In this document: positions 1 through 7,985 of the stretch, piece by piece | Position numbering within the stretch: position 1 is the stretch's first letter | Layout: each line of letters opens with the position of its first letter | Source of the DNA: REEP01 sp964517265 | GTDB lineage: Bacteria > Pseudomonadota > Alphaproteobacteria > Rhodospirillales > Defluviicoccaceae | Reading direction: 5' to 3' | Length of the DNA: 44,298 bases | Assembly (NCBI GenBank): GCA_964517265.1 | Contig: CAZFBS010000022.1 | Location: 1-44,298, forward strand | The notes under the pieces: model-generated | What the model was told of the DNA's origin: nothing | Databases searched by the model: none | The model's input: the letters and a program-made list of their open reading frames with translations, nothing else | Made by a program: the position numbers and the translations under genes

Positions 1-24
1 CAGGCAGAGCTCCAGGCCGCATAA
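1..24 (+). other. C-terminal tail of an unidentified upstream gene
   Basis: The first frame is open from the window edge and ends at a TAA at 22-24, giving only seven residues. It cannot be assigned. Because the next stretch looks like an insertion-sequence end, it could be the tail of a transposase gene, but this is a guess. Confidence 0.2.
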
Positions 25-57
25 CCCGGTGTCCACTTTTCCGGGGGAAGATCAGAC
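25..57. mobile_element. Possible insertion-sequence end cutting into the element
   Basis: This stretch separates a stop codon (22-24) from the body of a ribbon-helix-helix gene that has no start codon. It contains CCCGG (25-29) and CCGGG (41-45) as an inverted repeat around TGTCCACTTTT. Read on the other strand this is AAAAGTGGACA, which from memory resembles the ends of some IS21-family elements. The rest of any such element would lie left of the window, so the call is tentative. Confidence 0.25.
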
Positions 58-180
58 ATCACACCGGAGCTGCGCGGTCGCATCAAGGTCGTCGCGTTTC
101 AGCGCGGCGTCACCGTCGCCGACATGCTGCGGGAGCTTCTGTCACGCGAATTCCCAACTGCGGAGGCGCGGCATGACTGA
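58..180 (+). pseudogene. 5'-truncated ribbon-helix-helix protein, C-terminal part
   Basis: The frame at 58-180 encodes about 40 residues ending in TGA, including GRIKVVAFQRGVTVADMLRE, which reads like the C-terminal helices of the small ribbon-helix-helix (CopG/Arc-like) protein that usually lies between parA and the DUF2840 gene in these elements. There is no ATG, GTG or TTG start between the upstream stop at 22-24 and this homology, so the 5' part is missing or replaced. The stop overlaps the next start (ATGACTGA), the coupling expected of the intact operon. If expressed from an outside start it might still make a short peptide. The family assignment rests on pattern recognition only. Confidence 0.5.
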
Positions 181-685
181 CCGTCAGGCCTCCCGCGTGC
201 CATCATCGCCGAGAGCTGCTCCCGCTCACCTCACGCATGTCGAACTGATCTGGCGCGAGAAACAGATCGAGCACTGGATCCGCTTCGGCCGTGACGTCGA
301 AGAGCGAATCCTCGACCGGCGTCGTCGCATTCTCTCCTTCCCGGCCGGAGCCGTCTTCGCCTTCGTCCGCTGGGCGGCCAACGATTTCGGCACGGTCGTT
401 TCCCGCATCGACATCATGCGTGCGGTCGGCGCCGGTGAGCCCCATCAGACACTGCCCTTCGTCCGCCCGGGCGGCGACATCCTGTTGAAGGTCAACGGCT
501 GGCCGTCCGTCGAGACGGTGCTGATCCTGATCGACGCCATCGAGGCGCTCGGCATCGATCCCGCCGACGCCGCGCCCGACTATTGGCGCCACGTCCACAG
601 CCGCCTCGCCGTCGCCGACACGCCGCGCCGCTACACCCGTGAGCAGCATCGCGCCTGGCTGCTCCGTCGGAGGGCCGCGCCATGA
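173..685 (+). CDS. DUF2840 domain-containing conjugative-element protein
   Basis: A 170-residue protein of the DUF2840 family, a conserved gene of alphaproteobacterial ICEs always found just before the TraF peptidase; its biochemical role is unknown to me. Recognisable segments are THVELIWREKQIEHWIRFGR, ILDRRRRILSF, FAFVRWAANDFGT, TLPFVRPGG and ALGIDPADAAPDYWRHVH. No signal peptide or membrane segment is seen, so it is probably cytoplasmic. I chose the ATG at 173 because GGAGG lies at 162-166 and it overlaps the preceding stop. The open frame extends back to 29, but that part is out-of-frame reading of the truncated upstream gene. Its stop overlaps the start of traF by four bases. Confidence 0.85.
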   Translation: MTDRQASRVPSSPRAAPAHLTHVELIWREKQIEHWIRFGRDVEERILDRRRRILSFPAGAVFAFVRWAANDFGTVVSRIDIMRAVGAGEPHQTLPFVRPGGDILLKVNGWPSVETVLILIDAIEALGIDPADAAPDYWRHVHSRLAVADTPRRYTREQHRAWLLRRRAAP

Positions 686-1227
686 CGCGCCGTGGCTATG
701 TCAGGACGACCACCCTTACCGTGCTGATGATCGGTGCGCTGTCGCTCGTTCCCATCGCGCCGAAGCTCGTCTGGAACGCTTCGGCGAGCGCGCCGGTCGG
801 CCTCTACGGCATCGACCCATCGGCGCCGCTCGAAGTGACGGACCTCGTCGCGGTCGAAGCGCCCGAGCCGCTCGCGACCTTCCTGTCGGAGCGCGGCTAC
901 CTGCCGCGTGGCGTCCCTTTGATGAAGCGCGTGGCAGCCGTGCCCGGGCAACGGGTCTGCCGGTCGGGCGCGCGCATCACCGTCGACGGCATCGACATGG
1001 GCGAGGCGCTTGAGCGCGATCGCTTGGGCCGCGCGCTGCCGGTCTGGAACGGCTGCCGCGCCGTCGCGCCCTCCGAGCTCTTCCTCATGAACTGGCAGGT
1101 CCGGGACAGCCTGGATGGCCGCTACTTCGGCCCGCTTCCGGCCGCCTCGGTGATGGGCCGGGCCACCCCTCTTTACACCGATGAAGACGGCGACGGCCGC
1201 TTCGTCTGGCGCGCGCCGACGCGGTGA
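682..1227 (+). CDS. traF: TraF, S26 family signal peptidase of the transfer system
   Basis: A 181-residue serine peptidase of the S26 (signal peptidase I / TraF) family. In P-type conjugation systems TraF matures and cyclises the TrbC pilin at the inner membrane. An N-terminal membrane segment (VLMIGALSLVPIAPKLVW) precedes the catalytic Ser region SASAPVGLYGI. The general-base Lys lies in PLMKRVAAVPG and the family's closing motif in SLDGRYFGPLP. The length is normal. The start overlaps the DUF2840 stop (ATGA), and the substrate gene trbC lies further along at 10936, so the pieces of pilus maturation are all in this window. Confidence 0.9.
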   Translation: MTRRGYVRTTTLTVLMIGALSLVPIAPKLVWNASASAPVGLYGIDPSAPLEVTDLVAVEAPEPLATFLSERGYLPRGVPLMKRVAAVPGQRVCRSGARITVDGIDMGEALERDRLGRALPVWNGCRAVAPSELFLMNWQVRDSLDGRYFGPLPAASVMGRATPLYTDEDGDGRFVWRAPTR

Positions 1228-1272
1228 CGACGTGCCCATGAACCCTCTCACCGCGCAGCCACGGAGCATATG

Positions 1273-1611
1273 ATGTCCCTGATCGGTCAGTTCACGCGCA
1301 CGCGAAACGGCTATTCCGGCCGCATCCGCACGCTCATCCTCGATGCCGAACTCGTGCTGGTCCCGGCCGAGCATTCCGACGCCGAGAACGCCCCCGACTA
1401 TCGCATCCACATTGGCGCCGACGCCGAGGGGCCGGAAGTCGGCGCGGCCTGGAAGCGCACCGGCGAGAAGGCCGGCGACTACCTCTCATTGCAGATCGAC
1501 GATCCGACCCTCGGCCAGCCGCTGCGCGCCAACCTGTTCCAGTCGTCCGACGACAAGAGCGCCTGGGGCCTGCATTGGAACCGCCCGCCCAAGCGCGGCG
1601 AACGGGACTGA
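1273..1611 (+). CDS. DUF736 family protein
   Basis: A 112-residue member of DUF736, a small single-domain family common on alphaproteobacterial conjugative elements with no firmly known function. The family hallmark is the start SLIGQFTRTRNGYSGRIRT followed by a polar middle (PDYRIHIG, EVGAAWKRT, DYLSLQIDDPTL) and a tail with AWGLHWNRPP. No signal or membrane segments. Two ATGs lie in tandem (1270 and 1273); the second gives the better spacing to GGAG at 1263-1266 and the usual family N-terminus. It sits between TraF and the transglycosylase, four bases before the latter. Confidence 0.85.
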   Translation: MSLIGQFTRTRNGYSGRIRTLILDAELVLVPAEHSDAENAPDYRIHIGADAEGPEVGAAWKRTGEKAGDYLSLQIDDPTLGQPLRANLFQSSDDKSAWGLHWNRPPKRGERD

Positions 1612-1614
1612 CCG

Positions 1615-2376
1615 ATGCCAGCGCCGCGCCGTCCATCCGCCGCCCGTCGGTCCTTGGCCGTCCGCCATGTGACCTTCCTTCTCCTTTCCGGCCTGGCCTG
1701 TGCCGGAGCGATGCCGGCGCGATCTGACGCGCAGGCTCAACCCGTCGCGGTGTCCGGCGAAGTCTCACCCTATGCCGCGTTCGTGGCCGAGGCGGCGCGG
1801 CGCTTCGGCGTCCCCGAGCGCTGGATATGGGCGGTGATGCGCATCGAGAGCCGCGGTCGGGTGCGCGCCGTATCGTCCAAGGGCGCCATGGGTCTCATGC
1901 AGGTCATGCCCGAGACGTGGATCGAATTGCGCGCGCGCTATCGGCTCGGCGTCGATCCCTACGATCCCCGTGACAACATCCTCGCGGGCGCCGCCTACCT
2001 GCGCGAAATGCATGATCGCTACGGCGCGCCCGGCTTCCTCGCGGCCTACAATGCCGGTCCCGCACGCTACGACGACTACCTGTCATCGGGCCGCCCGCTC
2101 CCGGCCGAAACCATCGTCTATGTCGCCGCGCTCGCCCCGCTGATCGGCGGCGATCCGCTTCCCGGCGAAGTCGCCACCGCCGTCGATCCGCTCGCCTGGA
2201 TGCGCTCGCCACTGTTCGTCGCGCGTGCCGACGGCAGTGGTAGTGCTGATCCCGTGCAGGATGGCCGCCGATCCGAAGCCGATCGCGCCGCGGGTTCCGA
2301 ACACGTCGACAGCACCATCCACCCGTCAAACGGCGGGATTTTCGTCGCTCGATCGAGCCCTGGAGAGCGTCCATGA
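1615..2376 (+). CDS. Lytic transglycosylase, VirB1-like
   Basis: A 253-residue periplasmic muramidase-type enzyme (SLT/lysozyme-like fold) that opens the peptidoglycan so the secretion channel can be built. The N-terminus has a signal peptide (VTFLLLSGLACAGAMPA, with cleavage likely near SDAQA). The catalytic domain starts at YAAFVAEAARRFGVPERW; the catalytic Glu is in MRIESRG, followed by SKGAMGLMQVMPETW, DPRDNILAGAAYLRE and LAAYNAGPARYDDY, all family motifs. The C-terminal 90 residues are low-complexity and end in NGGIFVARSS, a tail often seen in ICE homologues. It follows the DUF736 gene closely and precedes the candidate oriT region. Confidence 0.9.
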   Translation: MPAPRRPSAARRSLAVRHVTFLLLSGLACAGAMPARSDAQAQPVAVSGEVSPYAAFVAEAARRFGVPERWIWAVMRIESRGRVRAVSSKGAMGLMQVMPETWIELRARYRLGVDPYDPRDNILAGAAYLREMHDRYGAPGFLAAYNAGPARYDDYLSSGRPLPAETIVYVAALAPLIGGDPLPGEVATAVDPLAWMRSPLFVARADGSGSADPVQDGRRSEADRAAGSEHVDSTIHPSNGGIFVARSSPGERP

Positions 2377-2434
2377 GCGCGTGCGCGGAATGGCGCATCG
2401 TGGCGTGCTGCAGGAAAGGAAGGGCGGGCAACAG

Positions 2435-2496
2435 CCAGGGAGCGGTCCACGCGACCACACGACGGCCAGGGAGCGGTCCACGCGACCACACGACGG
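2435..2496. repeat. Perfect 31-bp tandem duplication upstream of the relaxase gene
   Basis: The 31-base unit beginning CCAGGGAGCGGTCCACGCGA at 2435 is repeated exactly at 2466-2496. It lies in the non-coding gap between the transglycosylase and the relaxase, just before the inverted repeat at 2514-2555. It could be a relaxosome-protein binding repeat or a recent slippage duplication. Confidence 0.9.
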
Positions 2497-2513
2497 CAAG
2501 ATAAAAGCGGCTC

Positions 2514-2555
2514 GCCGGATGAACCGCAAGCCATTGACATGGCTTGGGTTCCGGC
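2514..2555. promoter_or_regulatory. Long imperfect inverted repeat, candidate oriT
   Basis: The core CAAGCCAT (2527-2534), TGAC loop, ATGGCTTG (2539-2546) is a perfect 8-bp inverted repeat. It extends through GAACC (2521-2525) and GGTTC (2547-2551) with one bulged G, and then GCCG/CGGC at the outside. The arms lie 100 bases before the relaxase start, where MOB-family origins of transfer often sit. No T-run follows, so it is not a typical terminator. The oriT role is inferred from position and structure. Confidence 0.5.
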
Positions 2556-2657
2556 GTGCCGGTCGGTCGGGGCGCGTGCCGCGCACTCGAACTTCAGCAA
2601 CGATTTCAGGGCTGTTTCCGGCACTGTCCGGCGTCTGGCCGCCGCGAGGAGGCCCGC

Positions 2658-4433
2658 ATGAGCGAGGGCGACAGCGACTTTCGCATCAGGCCCGGCCGCA
2701 TTCGCTCGACGCGGGCGCCTCGACCGAAGAGCTTCGTCAACCAGGTGCTGCGCGCCGCCAAGAAGGCAGGTCATGTGAGCGGCGGAGCGCCAGGCTCGGG
2801 CGCCCGGCGAGGCCGAGCCGGTGCGTCCGGGCGTTCCACCTTCGGCCGCGGGCGCCTGGCCCTCAACCGAAGCCGGCTGTTCTCGCCAAACCGGCGTGTC
2901 GTGGTGGCGGCCCGCATCGCCCGCCATTCCGGCAAAGCCTTCCGCTCCGCGCCGCTCACCGCGCACCTCTCCTACCTGAAGCGCGATGGCGTCAGCCGGG
3001 ACGGGGAAAAGGGCGTGATGTTCGACGCCGGCAACGACCGCGCCGACGACGGCGCCTTCGCGGAGCGCGGCAAGGACGACCGGCACCATTTCCGCTTCAT
3101 CATCTCGCCCGAGGACGCCGGCGACATGACCGACCTGCGCGCCTTCACCCGCGACCTCGCCCGACAGATGGAGACCGATCTCGGCACAAAGCTGGACTGG
3201 GTCGCGGTGGATCACTGGAACACCGACAATCCCCACGTCCATCTGCTGGTGCGGGGCGTCGACGACACCGGTGCGGATCTCGTCATCTCCCGCGACTACA
3301 TCAGCCGTGGCCTGCGATCCCGGGCCGAGGGCCTCGTCTCCATCGAGCTCGGCCCCAGGCCCGAGCACGAAATCCGGAACGCGCTGGAGCGGGAGATCAC
3401 TGCCGAACGCTGGACCCGCCTCGATGTCGAGATACGCATCGCCGCCGACTACATCGGCTACCTCGATCTGCGCCCCGAACCGCCAGGCGCTTCCGATCCC
3501 CAGATGCGCCGCCTCATGATCGGCCGGCTCCAGCATCTGGAGAAGATGGGCCTCGCCGCATCGGCTGGACCCGGCGAATGGATGGTCGGCCTCGAAGCGC
3601 AGAAGCAGCTGCGCGATCTCGGCATGCGCGGCGACATCATCAAGACGATGCACCGCGCCTTCACCGAACGCGGCCAGGAGCGCGGCGTCGCCGACTATGT
3701 GATCGAGAGCGGTAGCGCGGCCTCGCCGATCATCGGCCGGCTGGTCGATCGCGGTCTGCACGATGAACTCACCGGGGAAGCCTACGCCGTGATCGACGGC
3801 ACCGACGGCCGGGCCCACCATGTCCGCTTCCGCGGCGTCGAGGCGTTCGAGCATGCGCCGCCCGTCGGCGGGATCGTCGAGGTCCGGCGCTTCGGCGGGG
3901 CGGACGACCAGCGGCCGACGCTCGTGCTCGCCAACCGCTCGGATCTCGATCTCGGCCGGCAGGTCACTGCGCCTGGCGCCACCTGGCTCGATCATCGCCT
4001 GGTCGAGCGCGAGCCGATGCCGCTCTCGGCCGGCGGTTTCGGACGGGAGGTCCGCGACGCCATCCAGGCGCGCGCGGAACATCTCGCCGACCACGGCCTC
4101 GCCCGCCGCAACGGGCAGCGCATCATCCTGCAGCGCGATCTGCTCAGCACCCTGCGTCGCCGCGAGCTGGACGCCGTCGGCGCGCAGCTTTCGGCCGAAA
4201 CGGGGCTGCCGCACATGAAGGCGGTGGCCGGCGAGCGTGTCACCGGCATCTACCGGCAGCGCCTGACCCTCGTCTCCGGCCGCTTCGCGATGATCGACAA
4301 CGGGCTCGGCTTCCAGCTCGTGCCCTGGTCCCGCGAGATCGAGCGCAGGCTCGGTCAGCACATCGCCGGCGTCGCGAAGGACGGAGGCGGCATCGAATGG
4401 AGCATCGGCCGCAAACGCGGGCTCAGCCTGTGA
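2658..4433 (+). CDS. rlxS: RlxS-type relaxase / mobilization nuclease with DUF3363
   Basis: A 591-residue relaxase that would nick oriT and pilot the transferred strand through TraG. After a basic N-terminal 80 residues, the candidate catalytic Tyr lies in HLSYLKRDG (about residue 106). The metal-binding histidines are in DHWNTDNPHVHLLVRG (His186, 193 and 195), the HxH signature of this group. The C-terminal half (from about residue 230) is the DUF3363 region, including GVADYVIESG and MPLSAGGFGREVRDA. The start at 2658 is set by GAGGAGG at 2646-2652; the same frame is open back to 2544, but that part lies over the inverted repeat and lacks family similarity. A toxin-antitoxin pair follows. 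Confidence 0.9.
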   Translation: MSEGDSDFRIRPGRIRSTRAPRPKSFVNQVLRAAKKAGHVSGGAPGSGARRGRAGASGRSTFGRGRLALNRSRLFSPNRRVVVAARIARHSGKAFRSAPLTAHLSYLKRDGVSRDGEKGVMFDAGNDRADDGAFAERGKDDRHHFRFIISPEDAGDMTDLRAFTRDLARQMETDLGTKLDWVAVDHWNTDNPHVHLLVRGVDDTGADLVISRDYISRGLRSRAEGLVSIELGPRPEHEIRNALEREITAERWTRLDVEIRIAADYIGYLDLRPEPPGASDPQMRRLMIGRLQHLEKMGLAASAGPGEWMVGLEAQKQLRDLGMRGDIIKTMHRAFTERGQERGVADYVIESGSAASPIIGRLVDRGLHDELTGEAYAVIDGTDGRAHHVRFRGVEAFEHAPPVGGIVEVRRFGGADDQRPTLVLANRSDLDLGRQVTAPGATWLDHRLVEREPMPLSAGGFGREVRDAIQARAEHLADHGLARRNGQRIILQRDLLSTLRRRELDAVGAQLSAETGLPHMKAVAGERVTGIYRQRLTLVSGRFAMIDNGLGFQLVPWSREIERRLGQHIAGVAKDGGGIEWSIGRKRGLSL

Positions 4434-4502
4434 CGAGGGAAATTCATGGATAGGAGCAGAATAATGTGCTATCAATTTGGGGAACAAATTTGGAGCCTCC
4501 CC

Positions 4503-4838
4503 ATGGAGACCTTTTCGATACGCGACTTGCGCGAACGCAGCGGCGAGCTGGTGCGTCAGGCGGAGGCCGGTCATCTGTCCATCGTCGCCAAGCACGGGCG
4601 GCCGCTTTTCGTCGCCGTGCCCATGGACGAGCATCTTCTGAAGGAGGGCGTCGCCGTCGCCATGGCGGTTCGGCTCTTCGCCGACAAGGCGGTGAGCCTC
4701 GCCAAGGCCGCGAAGCTGGCTGACGTCCCCATCGAGGCCTTCCTCAAGCATCTGGGCGCCATGGGCGTCCCGGCGGTCGACTATCCGGCCGAGGAAGTCG
4801 ATGAGGAGTTGGCGGCGCTCGAGGCAGATGATCGGTGA
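4503..4838 (+). CDS. Antitoxin: Phd/YefM-like N-terminus with UPF0175 C-terminus
   Basis: A 111-residue protein whose first 45 residues (TFSIRDLRERSGELVRQAEA, then LSIVAKHGRPLFVAVPMDE) match the Phd/YefM DNA-binding antitoxin fold. The remainder (VRLFADKAVSLAKAAKLADV, FLKHLGAMGVPAVDYPAEEV) matches UPF0175, the family that partners DUF3368 PIN-like toxins. It is expected to repress its own promoter and to bind the toxin. The ATG at 4503 is preferred over an in-frame ATG at 4446 because the Phd fold starts there. Its stop overlaps the toxin start (GTGA), the usual translational coupling of a type II system. Confidence 0.85.
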   Translation: METFSIRDLRERSGELVRQAEAGHLSIVAKHGRPLFVAVPMDEHLLKEGVAVAMAVRLFADKAVSLAKAAKLADVPIEAFLKHLGAMGVPAVDYPAEEVDEELAALEADDR

Positions 4839-5332
4839 AGCTCATCGTCTCCGATGCCTCGCCGCTGATCGTGATCGCGAAGAGCGGGCTCCTCCCCGTG
4901 CTGACCGCACTCGTCGAAGAAGTCGTCATCCCCGAGACCGTCCATGCGGAATGCACGGTCGACATCTCGCTGCCCGGAGCCCGGGCGGTTCGCGCCGCCG
5001 TGGAGACGGGGCAGATCTACGTCCGTCCCGACGCCAAGGGACCGAGCGACGACCCCGGCGATGAACTGGCCGGGCTGGACGCCGGCGAACTGGCCGCCAT
5101 CCATATGGCCACGGCCCTGGAATGTCCCGTCCTGATGGATGAGCGTCTCGGCCGGCAGGTGGCGAAGCGCAGGGGCATCACCGTGATCGGCAGCGCCGGC
5201 CTTCTGCTCGCCGCCAAGAAGCGTGGCCTGGTTCCCGCCGTGGCGCCGATTCTCGATCAGTGGCGGCAGTCGGGCTATTTCCTGTCTGCGAGCGTGGTGA
5301 AAGCCGTGCTCGACCGCGCCGGCGAGGCATGA
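4835..5332 (+). CDS. DUF3368 PIN-like toxin
   Basis: A 165-residue DUF3368 protein, a PIN-domain relative predicted to be a metal-dependent RNase toxin. The first acidic site is in IVSDASPLIVIAKSG near the N-terminus. Further conserved acidic and polar positions follow in LDAGELAAIHMA and PVLMDERLGRQVAKRRG, then VIGSAGLLLAAKKRG, a strong family motif. It begins with GTG overlapping the antitoxin stop. The pair lies between the relaxase and traG, so it is well placed to stabilise the element after loss of the transfer region. RNase activity is inferred from the fold only. Confidence 0.85.
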   Translation: MKLIVSDASPLIVIAKSGLLPVLTALVEEVVIPETVHAECTVDISLPGARAVRAAVETGQIYVRPDAKGPSDDPGDELAGLDAGELAAIHMATALECPVLMDERLGRQVAKRRGITVIGSAGLLLAAKKRGLVPAVAPILDQWRQSGYFLSASVVKAVLDRAGEA

Positions 5333-5451
5333 GGCCTTCGCCAGAGCCTGTATTTCTATCCGTTTCCACGATCGCATCCTGACGGAACTTGCGTTTCCGC
5401 GCATCGTGAACAGTCCTCGTCGATCGGTTTCATCCATCAACGGAAGGGCTC

Positions 5452-7440
5452 GTGTCCGCGACGAAGATCCTCTGGGGCCAGATCACCACCGTCTTCCTGA
5501 TCGTGCTGCTCACGACCTGGGCGGCGACGCAGTGGACCGCCTGGCGGCTCGGATTCCAGCCTCAGCTCGGCGCCCCCTGGTTCGAGCTCGCCGGCTGGCC
5601 GGTTTACTATCCGCCGGCCTTCTTCTGGTGGTGGTACTTCTACGACGCCTACGCGCCGCCGATCTTCGTCGAGGGCGCTTACATCGCGGCGTCCGGCGGC
5701 TTCATCGCCATCGCCGTCGCCATCGGCATGTCCGTATGGCGGGCCCGCGAAGCGAAGAACGTTGAGACCTATGGCTCGGCGCGCTGGGCGGAGCGGCGGG
5801 AAGTGAAGACGGCGGGTCTGCTCGGACCCGATGGCGTCGTCCTCGGCAAGCTCGACGGGGACTATCTCCGTCACGACGGTCCCGAGCACATCCTCTGTTT
5901 CGCGCCCACCAGGTCCGGCAAAGGCGTGGGCCTCGTCGTACCCTCGCTTCTGACCTGGCCGGGCTCCGCCATCGTTCACGACATCAAGGGTGAGAACTGG
6001 CAACTCACCGCCGGCTTCCGCGCGCAGCACGGCCGGGTGCTCCTGTTTGACCCCACCAACCCGAAGTCGGCCGCCTACAACCCGCTGCTCGAGGTGCGCC
6101 GCGGCGACTGGGAGGTGCGCGACGTGCAGAACGTTGCCGACGTGCTCGTCGATCCCGAAGGCTCGCTCGACAAGCGGAACCACTGGGAGAAGACCAGCCA
6201 TTCGCTCCTCGTCGGCGCCATCCTCCATGTCCTCTACGCGGAAAAGGACAAGACGCTCGCCGGCGTCGCCGCCTTCCTGTCCGATCCGCGCCGGGAGATC
6301 GAGACGACGCTGAAGGCGATGATGACGACACCGCATCTGGGCGAAGCCGGTCCGCATCCCGTCGTCGCCTCGACGGCGCGCGAGCTGCTCAACAAGAGCG
6401 AGAACGAACTCTCCGGGGTCCTGTCCACCGCGATGTCCTTTCTCGGCCTTTATCGCGATCCCGTCGTCGCGGAGGTGACACGGCGCTGCGACTGGCGGAT
6501 CGCGGACCTGATCGCCGACGCCACGCCGGCGACCCTCTATCTCGTGGTGCCGCCCTCCGACATCTCCCGGACGAAGCCGCTGATCCGCCTGGTGCTCAAC
6601 CAGATCGGACGCCGCCTGACCGAAGACCTGCACGCCAGGGACCGGCGTCACCGCGTGTTGATGATGCTGGACGAGTTTCCCGCCCTTGGCCGGCTCGACT
6701 TCTTCGAGAGCGCGCTCGCCTTCATGGCGGGCTACGGCCTGAAGAGCTTCCTGATCGCGCAGTCCCTCAATCAGATCGAGAAGGCGTACGGCCCGAACAA
6801 CTCGATCCTCGACAATTGTCACGTCCGCATCAGCTTCGCGACCAATGACGAGCGGACCGCGAAGCGGGTGAGCGACGCGCTCGGCACCGCGACCGAGATG
6901 AAGGCGATGCGGAACTACGCTGGGCACAGGCTCAGCCCCTGGCTCGGCCACCTGATGGTCTCCCGATCCGAAACCGCCCGGCCGCTGCTCACCCCCGGCG
7001 AGGTGATGCAACTCCCGCCGACGGACGAGATCGTGATGGCGGCCGGGGTGCATCCCATCCGGGCCAAGAAGGCCCGCTACTACGAGGATCGCCGCTTCAC
7101 CGAGCGTGTCCTCGCGGCGCCCGATCCCGCCCGATGCGGTCGCACCCAACGCCAGGACGGATGGTCCAACCTTGCGCCGAAGCATCCCGATGCCGTGCTA
7201 CTCGCCTCGATCGAGAAGGCCGAAGATGAGGCCAACAGCGGCCTGCGGCGCGAACCCGAGCTTCCCGATCACGTCGCCATCGCCAAGGAGACCAGCGAGC
7301 CCACGCCGGCCGAGGAGTTCACCGTCGTCCTCGACGATGCACCGGAGGACGCGGCGCGGCAGGGTCAGATCCTGCGCCGGCAGATGCGGGGGATCGCCCG
7401 AGCGGTCGCGCTCGATCCCAACGACGGCATCGATATGTGA
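5452..7440 (+). CDS. traG: TraG/VirD4-type conjugative coupling protein
   Basis: A 662-residue inner-membrane ATPase that links the relaxase-DNA complex to the type IV channel. Membrane segments lie in the first 95 residues (TVFLIVLLTTWAATQ, YYPPAFFWWWYFYDAY, YIAASGGFIAIAVAIGM). Walker A is APTRSGKGVGLVVPSLL (about 151-167) and Walker B RVLMMLDEFPALGRLDFFE, with the TraG motifs SALAFMAGYGLKSFLIAQS and NCHVRISFATND after it. It starts with GTG after a 119-base gap from the toxin gene that may hold its own promoter. Normal length; the last 100 residues are acidic and variable as usual. Confidence 0.93.
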   Translation: MSATKILWGQITTVFLIVLLTTWAATQWTAWRLGFQPQLGAPWFELAGWPVYYPPAFFWWWYFYDAYAPPIFVEGAYIAASGGFIAIAVAIGMSVWRAREAKNVETYGSARWAERREVKTAGLLGPDGVVLGKLDGDYLRHDGPEHILCFAPTRSGKGVGLVVPSLLTWPGSAIVHDIKGENWQLTAGFRAQHGRVLLFDPTNPKSAAYNPLLEVRRGDWEVRDVQNVADVLVDPEGSLDKRNHWEKTSHSLLVGAILHVLYAEKDKTLAGVAAFLSDPRREIETTLKAMMTTPHLGEAGPHPVVASTARELLNKSENELSGVLSTAMSFLGLYRDPVVAEVTRRCDWRIADLIADATPATLYLVVPPSDISRTKPLIRLVLNQIGRRLTEDLHARDRRHRVLMMLDEFPALGRLDFFESALAFMAGYGLKSFLIAQSLNQIEKAYGPNNSILDNCHVRISFATNDERTAKRVSDALGTATEMKAMRNYAGHRLSPWLGHLMVSRSETARPLLTPGEVMQLPPTDEIVMAAGVHPIRAKKARYYEDRRFTERVLAAPDPARCGRTQRQDGWSNLAPKHPDAVLLASIEKAEDEANSGLRREPELPDHVAIAKETSEPTPAEEFTVVLDDAPEDAARQGQILRRQMRGIARAVALDPNDGIDM

Positions 7441-7447
7441 GGCGGCC

Positions 7448-7894
7448 ATGCGCGACCGGATGAACGTCTATTTCCCGCCCGAAATGCTGCGGCAGATCGC
7501 CGATCTCGCCGACCGCAAGAAGCTCTCGCGCTCGGCGATCGTCGAGGCGGCCGTCGCCTCCTTCCTGTCCCCCGACGGAGCCGACAAGCGCGAAGCCGCC
7601 TTCGCGCGGCGCCTCGACAGGCTTTCGCGCCAGGTCCAGCGGATCGAGCGCAACCTCGACGTCACCGCCGAAACGCTCGCGCTCTTCGTGCGCTTCTGGC
7701 TGACGATCACGCCGCCCCTGCCGAACGACGCCCATGCCTCCGCGCAGATCAAAGGACGCGAGCGCTATGAGGGCTTCATCGAGACCCTCGGGCAGCGTCT
7801 CCAGAAAGGTCAGAGCTTCCTCAAGGAGATTCCGGACGACGTTGCCGGTGTAGAATCGGACCGATCAGCCGCTTCAGAGGAAGACATTCTCTAG
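7448..7894 (+). CDS. CopG-like ribbon-helix-helix protein
   Basis: A 148-residue protein with an N-terminal ribbon-helix-helix fold (MNVYFPPEMLRQIADLADR, then LSRSAIVEAAVASFLS) followed by a helical region (LDRLSRQVQRIERNLDVTA) and a hydrophobic stretch (TLALFVRFWLTITPPLP). A CopG-family protein of this kind follows traG in related elements, where it presumably regulates transfer or acts at oriT. It starts eight bases after traG stops, so it is translated with it. Downstream, the normal run into trbB is broken by the oppositely oriented retron insert. Confidence 0.85.
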   Translation: MRDRMNVYFPPEMLRQIADLADRKKLSRSAIVEAAVASFLSPDGADKREAAFARRLDRLSRQVQRIERNLDVTAETLALFVRFWLTITPPLPNDAHASAQIKGRERYEGFIETLGQRLQKGQSFLKEIPDDVAGVESDRSAASEEDIL

Positions 7895-7921
7895 AACCGC
7901 GACAGCAGCACCTCGATCGTT

Positions 7922-7937
7922 GGCATCCGGTGATGCC
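7922..7937. terminator. Hairpin between convergent gene ends
   Basis: GGCATC CGGT GATGCC is a perfect 6-bp hairpin 28 bases after the ribbon-helix-helix gene and 48 bases after the stop of the oppositely oriented retron gene. It has no T-tract on either strand, so a terminator role is only suggested by its position between convergent genes. Confidence 0.3.
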
Positions 7938-7985
7938 CTGGTTTGAAAGCTGACTGTCGACCTCACCCGGTTATGGCAGGGGAGC

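Noticed and set aside
2435..2496. CRISPR-like repeat
   Set aside because: Only two directly abutting copies without spacers and no cas genes; it is a tandem duplication.
2118..4751. An 877-codon open frame on the minus strand
   Set aside because: It is antisense to the relaxase and toxin-antitoxin genes, has no recognisable motif and arises from the high GC content.
5437..7185. A 582-codon minus-strand open frame
   Set aside because: It is antisense to traG, whose Walker motifs are clear; no family features are visible in it.
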